This document shows positions 41,985 through 50,911 of a stretch of 64,000 nt of DNA, piece by piece. Below the pieces are notes generated by a model. It was not told the DNA's origin and did not search any database. It worked only from the letters and a program-made list of their open reading frames with translations. A program made the position numbers and the translations under genes. Origin of the DNA: Blautia sp. An81 (lineage in GTDB: Bacteria; Bacillota; Clostridia; Lachnospirales; Lachnospiraceae); the NCBI RefSeq assembly GCF_002161285.1, contig NZ_NFHH01000001.1, positions 186,001-250,000 on the forward strand, given 5' to 3'. The number at the start of each line of letters is the position of its first letter. Position 1 is the stretch's first letter.

Positions 41985-43852
41985 TGAAAAAAATTCTGCG
42001 AAGAACCTACTTTGGCCTGATCCTTTTTCTCATGTACGCTCCTATCCTGACCCTTATCGTCCTGTCCTTTAATGCTTCTAAGTCCAGGACTAAATGGGGC
42101 GGTTTCACTCTTTCCTGGTATGTTTCTCTGTTCCAGGACGAGGCCATTATGTCAGCTCTGTATAATACACTGATCATTGCTCTGGTCTCTGCTGTTCTTG
42201 CAACGCTTCTGGGAACCGCAGCTTCTATTGGAATCAGCGCCATGAAGCCAAGAGCCAAGACCATTTTTATGGGAATCACCAACATTCCCATCCTGAACTC
42301 GGAGATTGTTACTGGCATCTCTCTTATGCTGCTGTTTATTGCCTGCAGAGTGACCCTGGGGTTTACCACCATTTTGCTTTCTCATGTCACTTTCTGCATC
42401 CCCTATGTGATCTTAAGTGTCATGCCAAAGCTGCGGCAGACAGACAAAAGCACTTATGAAGCCGCCCAGGATCTGGGTGCCGGTCCAATATATGCCTTTT
42501 TTAAAGTGGTATTTCCTGATATCCTTCCAGGGGTAATCTCCGGCTTTCTTATGGCCTTTACCATGTCCCTGGATGATTTTATCATCACCCATTTTACCAA
42601 GGGGCCGGGAGTCGACACACTGTCTACGAAAATTTATGCAGAAGTCCGCAAGGGCATCCGCCCGGAAATGTATGCTCTGTCTACGCTCCTGTTCGTTACG
42701 GTGCTGGTTCTTCTGATCTTAATTAATTCCAGCCCCAAAGAACCGGCTGATACAAAGGTTACATCCTCTCGCAGAAACCGGAAACAGGTATTCCGCCTGG
42801 CGGTTCCTGCAGTTCTTGTCATTCTCCTTATAGGCGGCGGCATAGGCTACAGCCTGAAAAACGCCGGGAATGCTTCCGGTGAAAAACTGATCGTCTATAA
42901 CTGGGGAGAGTATATTGATCCGGAAACTCTGGATATGTTTGAGAAAGAGACGGGAATTTCTGTGACCTATGAAGAATATGAGACCAACGAGATCATGTAT
43001 CCCAAAATCCAGTCTCACGCCATTGCCTATGATGTGGTATGTCCTTCTGACTATATGATACAGCGTATGATTGAAAATGACCTGCTGGCAGAGATCAACT
43101 GGGACAATGTTCCCAATATCCAGAACATCGACCAGTCTTATATGGAACAGTCGGAAAGTTTCGACCCGGGAAATAAATACTCCGTTCCCTATTGTGTGGG
43201 AACCGTAGGGATCCTCTACAATACCACCATGGTAGATGAACCCGTAGACAGCTGGGACATCCTCTGGGATGACAAATACAAAGACAACATCCTTATGCAG
43301 GATTCTGTCCGTGACGCTTTCATGGTAGCTTTAAAAAGAAATGGAGATTCCTTAAATTCCGTAGATGTAAATGAACTGAACCAGGCGGCAAATGACCTGA
43401 TTGAACAGAAGCCTCTGGTCCAGGCCTATGTAGTAGACCAGGTCAGAGACAAAATGATCGGAAATGAAGCAGCTCTTGGCGTGATCTACTCCGGAGAGGC
43501 CGGATATACTCAGCGGGAAAATCCGAATCTGGAATATGTGATCCCAAAAGAAGGCTCCAATGTATGGATTGATTCCTGGGTCATCCCAAAAAACGCCCAG
43601 AACAAAGAAAATGCGGAAAAGTTCATTAATTTCATGTGCCGCCCGGATATCGCCCTGATGAATTTTGAGTATATCACCTACTCCACTCCCAACAAGGCGG
43701 CCAGAGAACTTATTGAAGACCCGGATGTCCGCAACAGCAAAATCCTTTTCCCGGATCAGGAAGACCTGAAAAACTGCGAAACCTTTCAGTATCTGGGAGA
43801 AGAAGCAGACAATTACTATAATGAACTTTGGAATAAAGTAAAATCAAGGTAG
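41984..43852 (+). CDS. potC: Fused PotC permease and PotD substrate-binding protein
   Basis: 622 residues. Residues 1-255 are a PotC permease (six helices, EAA loop AAQDLGAGPIYAFFKVVFPDILPGVISG). A basic linker and a further helix (VLVILLIGGGIGYSL, about 275-295) lead to an extracellular PotD-type domain from about 300 (KLIVYNWGEYIDPETLDMFEKETGI). The binding domain is thus tethered instead of being a separate lipoprotein. The start overlaps the potB stop (TGATG). Confidence 0.93.
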   Translation: MKKILRRTYFGLILFLMYAPILTLIVLSFNASKSRTKWGGFTLSWYVSLFQDEAIMSALYNTLIIALVSAVLATLLGTAASIGISAMKPRAKTIFMGITNIPILNSEIVTGISLMLLFIACRVTLGFTTILLSHVTFCIPYVILSVMPKLRQTDKSTYEAAQDLGAGPIYAFFKVVFPDILPGVISGFLMAFTMSLDDFIITHFTKGPGVDTLSTKIYAEVRKGIRPEMYALSTLLFVTVLVLLILINSSPKEPADTKVTSSRRNRKQVFRLAVPAVLVILLIGGGIGYSLKNAGNASGEKLIVYNWGEYIDPETLDMFEKETGISVTYEEYETNEIMYPKIQSHAIAYDVVCPSDYMIQRMIENDLLAEINWDNVPNIQNIDQSYMEQSESFDPGNKYSVPYCVGTVGILYNTTMVDEPVDSWDILWDDKYKDNILMQDSVRDAFMVALKRNGDSLNSVDVNELNQAANDLIEQKPLVQAYVVDQVRDKMIGNEAALGVIYSGEAGYTQRENPNLEYVIPKEGSNVWIDSWVIPKNAQNKENAEKFINFMCRPDIALMNFEYITYSTPNKAARELIEDPDVRNSKILFPDQEDLKNCETFQYLGEEADNYYNELWNKVKSR

Positions 43853-43857
43853 TCTAA

Positions 43858-44751
43858 ATGGAACGTATTTTTGAATTTACAGTGAGGCCGGACGAGCTCC
43901 CCTGCACTCTGGGAGAATACCTCAGAGCCAGGGGCTTTTCCAGACAGATCATCATTCATTTAAAAAAGACCCCCATGGGTATTCAGGTAAACGGCCAGTG
44001 GGCCTATGTAAGAACAGTTCTACAAGCAGGAGATCTGGTCACTATCCATTTATCAGAGACCGAATCCTCTGAAAAGATCCCTCCTGTCCCTATGGAGCTG
44101 GATATCCTCTATGAGGACCAGGATATCCTGGTGGTAAATAAACCTGCGGACACCCCGGTGCACCCATCTCTCCATAATTATGAAAATACTCTGGCCAACG
44201 GAATTGCCTGGTATTTTCAGCAAAAAGGAGAGCCTTTTGTATTCCGGTGCATCAACCGTCTGGACCGGGATACTACAGGACTTCTGATCCTGGGAAAGAA
44301 TGCTTACAGCGCTTCTGTACTGTCTTCCCAGATGAAAAAAAGAGAAATCCACCGGACCTACCTGGGTGCTGCCCAGGGCATTCCCCAGCCCCCAGAAGGT
44401 ACTGTAGCTGCTCCCATTGCCAGAGAAAAAGATTCTGCTATCCTCCGCTGCGTAGACTTTCAGCATGGTGAAGAAGCCGTAACTCATTACAAGACTCTCT
44501 GTACCGAAAAGGACAGTTCTCTTATCCGCTTTTCCCTGGAAACAGGCCGCACCCACCAGATACGGGTCCACATGAAGTATCTGGGAACGCCCCTTCTGGG
44601 AGATTATCTGTATAACCCGGAGTATTCCAAAATAAAAAGAGTGGCTCTCCACTCCTATTCTCTGGAGTTTCGCCACCCTGTAACCAATGAAGAGCTTTAT
44701 TTTCAATCGCCTCTTCCAAAAGATATGGCAGAGCTGTTTCCCTCCTTTTAA
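43858..44751 (+). CDS. RluA-family pseudouridine synthase
   Basis: 297 residues: an S4-like N-terminal domain, then the catalytic motif CINRLDRDTTGLLIL (Asp nucleophile) and the TGRTHQIRVHMKYLGTPLLGDYLY signature. Modifies uridines in rRNA or tRNA; which site cannot be read. It starts 5 bases after potCD, so it is in the same transcript. Its last codons are part of the terminator stem. Confidence 0.92.
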   Translation: MERIFEFTVRPDELPCTLGEYLRARGFSRQIIIHLKKTPMGIQVNGQWAYVRTVLQAGDLVTIHLSETESSEKIPPVPMELDILYEDQDILVVNKPADTPVHPSLHNYENTLANGIAWYFQQKGEPFVFRCINRLDRDTTGLLILGKNAYSASVLSSQMKKREIHRTYLGAAQGIPQPPEGTVAAPIAREKDSAILRCVDFQHGEEAVTHYKTLCTEKDSSLIRFSLETGRTHQIRVHMKYLGTPLLGDYLYNPEYSKIKRVALHSYSLEFRHPVTNEELYFQSPLPKDMAELFPSF

Positions 44752-44779
44752 AGAAGGGAAGCTCTGCCATATCTTTTTT
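44722..44779 (+). terminator. Terminator overlapping the 3' end of the pseudouridine synthase gene
   Basis: GATATGGCAGAGCT (44722-44735) pairs perfectly with AGCTCTGCCATATC (44760-44773), with more pairing inside and a T-run after. The left arm is coding (DMAEL). It may also terminate the converging efflux operon. Confidence 0.9.
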
Positions 44780-46004
44780 AATTCCGTCTCAAGGCCTCTA
44801 TGGGACTTAACGCCGCCGCTTTTCTGGCAGGATAGATTCCGAAAAAGATTCCCACTGCACAGGAAAAAAGAGTTGCGATCAGCACCGTACTCACACTGAT
44901 TCCCGGCGTGATGGTCATTTCCTGTCCTGCACTCATAAGAAAGCACAGCCCATAGCCTCCTGCAATTCCAGTAAGGATCCCCATGATGCCTCCGATTACC
45001 GTCAGTATAGCGGATTCCGCTAAAAACTGGAGCATGATAGAGGAGGTTTTTGCCCCCAGGGCCTTTCTTATGCCGATTTCTCTGGTCCTTTCCGTTACAG
45101 AAACCAACATGATATTCATAACGCCAATACCGCCTACCAGCAGGGAAATCCCTGCCACAAAAGAGATAAAGGCCGTGATCATTCCCATCATGTCGTTCAG
45201 CATACTTACCACATCCTGGAAACTCTGTATCTGATAATAGTCTTCTCCAGACGCCTGATGACGCTGCTCCAGCAGGCGCACCACTCTATCTGAAACCTCC
45301 TGGGAGTCCAGGTTTTTGTCTGCCTGGATATAAATATTGGTAAAATTCTCCAGATCATCTCCCAGATAATCCTGTGCCGCTGTGTAAGGAATCGACAGAC
45401 TTACCGGCATCCCTTCATAAGTATAAGTAACAAAGGTACCATTTTCTCTCTGAGTGCTGACACCTACGATCCGGTAAGATTTTGTCAGATCTGAAGACTG
45501 AACCTCAATATCCATTCCCACTACATCATCAGAACCGAAAAGCCTTTTGGCATCTGTATCAGAAATCACACAAACATTTCTGGCTTCTGCCACATCAGAT
45601 TCACGGAAGTAAGCTCCCCGTTTCATCAGCGTGTTATTAATCAAAGCTGCATCCTGTGTCTCCAGGGACAGGCTTACGTCGAACTCGCCCTTTCCTGTCA
45701 CAGTCTGCCCTGACAGGCCCATACTGATAGTAACTCCTTCCACGCCTTCCACTCCCCGGATAGCTTCCAGATCCTCTGGTGTAATATATGCGCCTTCGTT
45801 CATGGCATCTTCACTGCAGTAAATATAAATCTGTCCGCTTCCCACGCCGTCAATCTCCGAATTCATCTGGTTCCTGGTACCCTCTCCAATAGAGACAATG
45901 GCAATTACAGAAGCAATGCCAATGATAATTCCCAGCATGGTAAGGAAAGAGCGGCCTTTGTTCGCCAGAATATTCTGCACAGCCATTTTTACATATTCAG
46001 CCAT
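44778..46004 (-). CDS. MacB-like ABC transporter permease (FtsX family)
   Basis: 408 residues: N-terminal helix, a large extracellular MacB-type periplasmic core (about 45-250), and three C-terminal helices with the FtsX signature RTREIGIRKALGAKTSSIMLQFLAESAIL. It ends PIEALRRN, as in many MacB/LolCDE-type permeases. It works with the ATPase and membrane-fusion protein encoded upstream; substrate unknown (peptide, antibiotic or cell-envelope molecule). Confidence 0.92.
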   Translation of the reverse strand: MAEYVKMAVQNILANKGRSFLTMLGIIIGIASVIAIVSIGEGTRNQMNSEIDGVGSGQIYIYCSEDAMNEGAYITPEDLEAIRGVEGVEGVTISMGLSGQTVTGKGEFDVSLSLETQDAALINNTLMKRGAYFRESDVAEARNVCVISDTDAKRLFGSDDVVGMDIEVQSSDLTKSYRIVGVSTQRENGTFVTYTYEGMPVSLSIPYTAAQDYLGDDLENFTNIYIQADKNLDSQEVSDRVVRLLEQRHQASGEDYYQIQSFQDVVSMLNDMMGMITAFISFVAGISLLVGGIGVMNIMLVSVTERTREIGIRKALGAKTSSIMLQFLAESAILTVIGGIMGILTGIAGGYGLCFLMSAGQEMTITPGISVSTVLIATLFSCAVGIFFGIYPARKAAALSPIEALRRN

Positions 46005-46022
46005 ATCTCTACTCCTGTTCTT

Positions 46023-47615
46023 TTACTCAGCAGCTTCTACTGCTGCAACGCTGTCTCCTACCTCATGATTGCCGATATCACGGATTACCTGGTCTCCTGC
46101 TTCCAATCCTTTTGTAATCTCTACATAGGAATCTGAGGTAACACCTGTCTCTATGGCTTTTTCAGTAATTTTTCCATCTTCCACCACATAGCAGAAGGAA
46201 CCGTCTTTTCCGATATTTACGGCCTCTACGGGCAGGAGAGGCACATCTTTTGCCTGAGCTGCCTGGATACTGGCTTGAGCCTCTACACCGATAAAGATAT
46301 TGTCGTCGGGGTTATCAATATGTATGGTCACGCCAATAAGGGCAGTTCCCTGTTCATTTGGAATTGCGATCCTGCTGATCTTCTCCACCGTTCCCTGATA
46401 TTCGGAATCTCCAAGAGTGATAACCGCTTTCTGGCCTTCTTTTACCTTATCAAAATCATACTTAGAAATATTGGCCTCTACACAAACCTGTTCTGTACTC
46501 TGGAGTGTAAACAACTCCATACCCTGGGTCACAGTTGAACCCTGAGTCACCTGGGCATCAGATATAACGCCCCTGAACTCTGCCTGAATACCTTTTCTTC
46601 CTTCTTCAATAAGTTCCTGGATATTCTTTGCCTCCAGCTCAGCCAGATTGTTGGAAATCACCATCTGCTCCTGAGCGGCAGGCGTAAGACTTCCTGTATC
46701 TGCCTCGGCTACAGCCTCCTGAGAGGCCAGTTCTGACTGAAGCTGAGCCAGCTCTGATGAAGCAGTCTCCAGCTGATATTGAAGATCTGAAGTATCTGGA
46801 ACAGAAGCAGTATCGCTTCCTGTTCCTGCTGTATAGTCTGCAGGATTCACTTCTCTCTTGACTGGCTCTGCCGGCGGGTTGTTCAGTGCATATTCATAAT
46901 CTGACTGTGCAGAAGCAGGCGCATTTTCTTCATTCATCTTCTGCTGCAGTTCTTCCAGTTTCTTTTGATATTCCGGCAGTGTAACCGTATCATATTCTTC
47001 TTTTGCCTGCTGATATTCCTGGTCTGCCTGGGCCAATGCAGCTTCATAAGCCTGCTGTGCCTCCTGGGCGGCCTGCTGAGCTGCTGCCTGGGCATCTGCC
47101 GCAGCCTGTGACTGGGCATCTGTTATCTGCTGCTGAAGACTGGCAATCTGGTTTTGTTTTTCTTCTATCTGGTTTTCCAGCTCCGGAATCCTGGCCTGAG
47201 CTTCTGCCTGCTTTGACGCCGCGTCGGCTGCCTGCTGCTGGGCATCCTCAAGCTGAAGCTGGCCGGACCTCACATTTAATTCTGCCTTCTGGTTCTCACT
47301 TTCCAGGTTTTCCAGATTAAAGCCGATAATGGCCTGTCCCGCTTCCACAGTATCTCCTGTTTCCACAGGCATAGTCTGGATTTCTCCGTTTATAGGAGAA
47401 AAAAAGGTCTTTTTCTGTTCACTTTCCACATTTCCGGATGCCTCTACTTCCTGTGTCACATTTCCTTTTGTCACCGCAATAGTCTCTACTGTGGGAACAC
47501 TTTCATTCCCCTGTCCCCTGACACCGATCACCCCAATGATAATAATAGCAACCGCCACAATTCCCAGAGTAATGAGCATAATACCGTTTTTACTCTTCCA
47601 TATTCCCTTCTTCAT
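46023..47615 (-). CDS. HlyD/RND-type membrane-fusion (adaptor) protein
   Basis: 530 residues. An N-terminal membrane helix (IMLITLGIVAVAIIIIGVIGV) is followed by a split lipoyl domain (VEASGNVESEQKKTFFSPINGEIQ) and a long Ala/Gln-rich coiled coil (about 110-320, AQARIPELENQIEEKQNQ). A beta-barrel and a membrane-proximal domain follow (AVITLGDSEYQGTVEKISRI). In Gram-positives such proteins link MacB-like permeases across the wall. The ATG at 47615, after GGAGGAG, overlaps the ATPase gene by 26 bases. Confidence 0.92.
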   Translation of the reverse strand: MKKGIWKSKNGIMLITLGIVAVAIIIIGVIGVRGQGNESVPTVETIAVTKGNVTQEVEASGNVESEQKKTFFSPINGEIQTMPVETGDTVEAGQAIIGFNLENLESENQKAELNVRSGQLQLEDAQQQAADAASKQAEAQARIPELENQIEEKQNQIASLQQQITDAQSQAAADAQAAAQQAAQEAQQAYEAALAQADQEYQQAKEEYDTVTLPEYQKKLEELQQKMNEENAPASAQSDYEYALNNPPAEPVKREVNPADYTAGTGSDTASVPDTSDLQYQLETASSELAQLQSELASQEAVAEADTGSLTPAAQEQMVISNNLAELEAKNIQELIEEGRKGIQAEFRGVISDAQVTQGSTVTQGMELFTLQSTEQVCVEANISKYDFDKVKEGQKAVITLGDSEYQGTVEKISRIAIPNEQGTALIGVTIHIDNPDDNIFIGVEAQASIQAAQAKDVPLLPVEAVNIGKDGSFCYVVEDGKITEKAIETGVTSDSYVEITKGLEAGDQVIRDIGNHEVGDSVAAVEAAE

Positions 47616-48339
47616 GATTCTCCTCCGTCTTTTCATATTCTGTCTCTTCATATTCCGGATTGAGCATATCCGTCTCTATTTTTCCATCCATAATACGTAC
47701 TACCCGTTTTGCCTGGGAAGCAATCCCGTCATCGTGGGTAATCAGGATAACTGTTCTTCCTCCTGCATGGAGCTTTCTCAAAATCCCCAGGATTTCTTTA
47801 CTGGAAGCTGAATCCAGATTTCCCGTAGGCTCATCGGCTAATATTACCGGAGGCTTTGCCGCAATAGCCCTGGCAATAGCTACACGCTGCTGCTGGCCTC
47901 CTGACATTTCCGAAGGTTTGTGGGTCATTCTGTTTTCCAGTCCCACCATTGCCAGGGATTCTCTGGCCAGCTTTCTTCTGCTCTTCTTATCCATTCCCCT
48001 GTAGATCAGAGGCAGCTCCACATTTTCCTCTGCCGTCAGGTTGGGGATCAGGTTAAATCCTTGAAAAATAAATCCAATTTCCCGGTTCCTGATTTCAGAC
48101 AGCTGATTATCCGTCATTGTAGACACATCTGTACCGTTAAGGTAGTATTTACCTGAAGTAGGCACATCCAGACATCCCAGCATGTTCATGAAAGTAGATT
48201 TTCCAGAGCCAGACTGGCCGATGATAGCCACAAATTCCCCCTCATCGATTTCCAGATTAATGTGATCCAATGCTCTTACTTCATTTTCCCCTGGATTGTA
48301 AATTTTACATAAGTCTTCAACTTTAATTAAATGTTCCAT
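47590..48339 (-). CDS. MacB-type ABC transporter ATPase
   Basis: 249 residues. Walker A GQSGSGKSTFMN, Q-loop FIFQGFNLIPNLT, signature [14 protein letters not shown], Walker B VILADEPTGNLD and switch ITHDD are intact. A Glu/Tyr-rich C-terminal tail (YEETEYEKTEENHEEG) extends beyond the usual LolD-like end. First gene of the efflux operon. Confidence 0.94.
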   Translation of the reverse strand: MEHLIKVEDLCKIYNPGENEVRALDHINLEIDEGEFVAIIGQSGSGKSTFMNMLGCLDVPTSGKYYLNGTDVSTMTDNQLSEIRNREIGFIFQGFNLIPNLTAEENVELPLIYRGMDKKSRRKLARESLAMVGLENRMTHKPSEMSGGQQQRVAIARAIAAKPPVILADEPTGNLDSASSKEILGILRKLHAGGRTVILITHDDGIASQAKRVVRIMDGKIETDMLNPEYEETEYEKTEENHEEGNMEE

Positions 48340-48488
48340 AGGCTTTTCCTTTCTCCATATGCTGATTTTGCCAAAACTCTCCCAAAATCAGGAAGAACAG
48401 AACAAAACAGAATATTCTTTTCTGTCTCGTCCTGTCCCTTTCTTTTCTAAAATAAACCCTCTGTTTTCAGATTTTCCTTTATTACTGG

Positions 48489-48956
48489 TTACTGGGCTTT
48501 GCCGTCCAGCATTGCCTGACGGTTTTTCAGTGCACCCCAGAAGTACAGCAGCGGCAGGATCAGACCAGCTATCATAGAAATAATACTCACTACATTGACT
48601 CCTGCGGAAATTGCGGAGTATGCATCATTTCCCAGCTGCCACAGGATCAGAATAATGCCGCAGACAAAGCATATCCCTGCTTTCTGTATCTTATTGCAGT
48701 TAACAATTCCGATGATCCCGATCACTGTATTGAGAAGTGACCCGGCTGCGGTAATGTACACACTCATTTGATATGCTTCTACAGTGATCCCGGAAGCGGT
48801 AATGGTCTGCTCAAAAAGTTCTCCCATCTCTCCTTCTCCGATTGTGCCAAGCATGGCAAAGTTAACAAGGTTCGTCAGAAATGACAGGACCCCAAAGACC
48901 ACCATAATGATCCCCACTACCTTCAGCAATGTTTTTCCAGGTGCTTTTTCTTTCAT
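48489..48956 (-). CDS. Small four-helix membrane protein, DUF4064-like
   Basis: 155 residues with four predicted helices (VVGIIMVVFGVLSFLTNLVN, LLNTVIGIIGIVNC, CFVCGIILILWQLG, SIISMIAGLILPLLYFWGALKN). Layout resembles the DUF4064 group of Firmicute membrane proteins; no catalytic motif is visible. It has its own promoter and is separate from the efflux operon by about 150 bases with no clear feature. Confidence 0.65.
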   Translation of the reverse strand: MKEKAPGKTLLKVVGIIMVVFGVLSFLTNLVNFAMLGTIGEGEMGELFEQTITASGITVEAYQMSVYITAAGSLLNTVIGIIGIVNCNKIQKAGICFVCGIILILWQLGNDAYSAISAGVNVVSIISMIAGLILPLLYFWGALKNRQAMLDGKAQ

Positions 48957-48986
48957 TACATTCTCCCCTCTCTATTGATTTTCCTC

Positions 48987-49015
48987 ATTGTATAATCCTT
49001 GGAGAGAAAAGTCAA
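48987..49015 (-). promoter_or_regulatory. Promoter of the DUF4064-like gene
   Basis: Minus strand: TTGACT (49015-49010), 17 bases, TACAAT (48992-48987), about 30 bases before the ATG. Confidence 0.7.
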
Positions 49016-49159
49016 TTTATTTTACAGAAATTTTCGATAACTATCCTAAAATACAGGAAAATCGGCCTATTGTAAAATACCTTTCATAAATATCTATTCA
49101 ATACCTCTAAGGTAACCGTTTATTTTTAAATATTTTATAATTTTTATTCTATAGAAAGG

Positions 49160-49317
49160 AAAAAGGAACTGTCGCATTAATCAAAATCGAAAATATTTAT
49201 ACATTTTCTTGCTCAGTCTGCGCCACATTGAGCCCATGGTCTCAAAGCTATGCTCGACAAATTCGCATAAAATGTATAAATATTTCTGACATATGTTTAA
49301 TGCAACAGTTCCTTTTT
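49160..49317. repeat. Inverted-repeat (MITE-like) element, copy 2
   Basis: Outer arms GGAACTGTCGCATTAA (49165-49180) and TTAATGCAACAGTTCC (49297-49312) differ at one position and extend through flanking A5/T5. Inner arms AAATATTTATACATTTT (49191-49207) and its exact reverse complement (49269-49285) give a nested stem, and a TTGAG/CTCAA hairpin lies in the centre. It fills most of the 362-base gap 48957-49318; the rest (49016-49159) is AT-rich with nothing else recognised. Related to 31274-31356. Confidence 0.75.
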
Positions 49318-49318
49318 C

Positions 49319-49813
49319 TTATAAGGCCCGTATCCTTGGTACTTCATCTACATGGAGATATCTGCTTACAGCTCTCACAATAATGTCATGATTTACGAAA
49401 TGGTTCTGATTTGAAACCAGGATCACGCCGATGACTCCTACCTCCTCTATACGTATGGGAAAGCCTCCGCCCATACAGGAATATTCCCTGGTGTTCAGAC
49501 CGATGTCTTCCAAAGTCTCCTCTGATTTCTTCATCTCGCTGTAGAGAAGCATGGTACTCTTTTCCATTCTCCGTACTGTATTGTACATCTTCGTCATCCA
49601 GGACTCATTATTCAGGTTTGTGCTGTTTCCGGCATATTTGAATACGGTATATCCGTTGTTCAGGCGAATCTCCACAGCCGTATCCAGACCTCTTTTTCTG
49701 GCCTCTGCCACAATAATATTTCCCAAAGCCCATGCGTCCTCATTGGTGAAATGTCCAAACTGGAGAATTTCCTCCTGCATTGCCAAAACCGTGATTACTT
49801 CTTCGATGGTCAT
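49319..49813 (-). CDS. UPF0303 / heme-degrading-domain (GlcG/HbpS-like) protein
   Basis: 164 residues of the GlcG/HbpS-like fold, with TNEDAWALGNIIVAEARKRGLDTAVEIRLNNGYTVFKYAG and the terminal VGVIGVILVSNQNHFVNHDIIVRAVSRYL. Some relatives bind or oxidise heme; function here is unknown. The ATG at 49813 lies eight bases after AGGAGG. It ends two bases before the inverted-repeat element and starts 18 bases after trpS. Confidence 0.82.
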   Translation of the reverse strand: MTIEEVITVLAMQEEILQFGHFTNEDAWALGNIIVAEARKRGLDTAVEIRLNNGYTVFKYAGNSTNLNNESWMTKMYNTVRRMEKSTMLLYSEMKKSEETLEDIGLNTREYSCMGGGFPIRIEEVGVIGVILVSNQNHFVNHDIIVRAVSRYLHVDEVPRIRAL

Positions 49814-49831
49814 ATGAAACACCTCCTGATG

Positions 49832-50836
49832 TTACCGGATCCTGTCCGGGAAACCAACCTTGCGCTGAACCTTTCTCAGTGTTTTATTTGCAAAATACTG
49901 GGCTTTTTCTGCGTTCTCTTTAATAATAGAATCAATATAAGCCTTGTCCTTTTCCAGGCGGGCAACCTCGTCCTGAAGAGGCTTCAGGACACTGACTACT
50001 GCCTCTCCTACAGCCATTTTCAGCTCGCCGTAGCCTTTTCCTTCAAATTCTTTTACTGCTTCGTCAGGAGTTTTTCCAAGGCATGCACAATAAATATCGA
50101 TGAGATTTTTCAGCCCCGGCTGCTCCTCTCTGTAGGCAATGCAGGCTTCTGAATCTGTTACCGCACGCTTGCATTTTCTCATAATGGTATCCGGATCATC
50201 CATAAGATAGATGCTTCCGTTAGGATTCTCATCGGATTTTGACATCTTTTTGGAGGGATCCTGAAGACTCATGATCTTGGCTCCTACCTTGCCGATATAA
50301 GCTTCCGGCACAGTAAATACGTCACCGTAAATATTATTAAAACGAATGGCAATATTTCTGGTCAGTTCCAGATGCTGCATCTGGTCAATCCCCACCGGCA
50401 CCACATCTGCCTGGTACAGAAGAATATCTGCCGCCATAAGTACCGGATAGGTGAAAAGTCCTGCATTGATATTATCCGCATGCTTCGCAGCCTTGTCTTT
50501 GAACTGGGTCATACGGTTCAGCTCCCCCATATAGGTAAAACAGTCCAGGATCCAGGCCAGCTCTGCATGGCCGGATACATGAGACTGGTAATAAATACAG
50601 TTTTTCTTAGGATCCAGTCCTGCCGCAATATACAGAGTCAGCAGCGCCCTTGCTCTTTTTCTAAGCGTCGCCGGATCCTGGCGGACCGTAATCGAATGCA
50701 TATCCACCACGCTGTAAAAACATTCATAATCATCACTTAATTTTACCCAGTTTTTCAGAGCCCCAAGGTAATTTCCCAAAGTCAGATTTCCTGTAGCCTG
50801 CATGCCGCTGAATAAAACCTTTTTATCATTGATCAT
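49832..50836 (-). CDS. trpS: Tryptophanyl-tRNA synthetase
   Basis: 334 residues, class I synthetase. The HIGH-like motif is in SGMQATGNLTLGNYLGAL, the KMSKS loop in DPSKKMSKSDENPNGSIYLMD, and Trp-pocket segments include YPVLMAADILLYQADVVPVGIDQMQHLELTRNIA. No T-box leader is visible in the 75 bases upstream. Confidence 0.96.
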   Translation of the reverse strand: MINDKKVLFSGMQATGNLTLGNYLGALKNWVKLSDDYECFYSVVDMHSITVRQDPATLRKRARALLTLYIAAGLDPKKNCIYYQSHVSGHAELAWILDCFTYMGELNRMTQFKDKAAKHADNINAGLFTYPVLMAADILLYQADVVPVGIDQMQHLELTRNIAIRFNNIYGDVFTVPEAYIGKVGAKIMSLQDPSKKMSKSDENPNGSIYLMDDPDTIMRKCKRAVTDSEACIAYREEQPGLKNLIDIYCACLGKTPDEAVKEFEGKGYGELKMAVGEAVVSVLKPLQDEVARLEKDKAYIDSIIKENAEKAQYFANKTLRKVQRKVGFPDRIR

Positions 50837-50911
50837 AACTTATGTCCTCCACTGCTACGTTTTCCTTAGAAAATATTTTAACACGTTTCCTGACCGTCAG
50901 CAACTGTAGTT

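Noticed and set aside
44053-44946. 297-codon minus-strand frame
   Set aside because: Antisense to the RluA-type gene and crosses a strong terminator.
50837-50911. T-box leader before trpS
   Set aside because: The gap to the upstream gene is 75 bases and lacks a T-box sequence or terminator.
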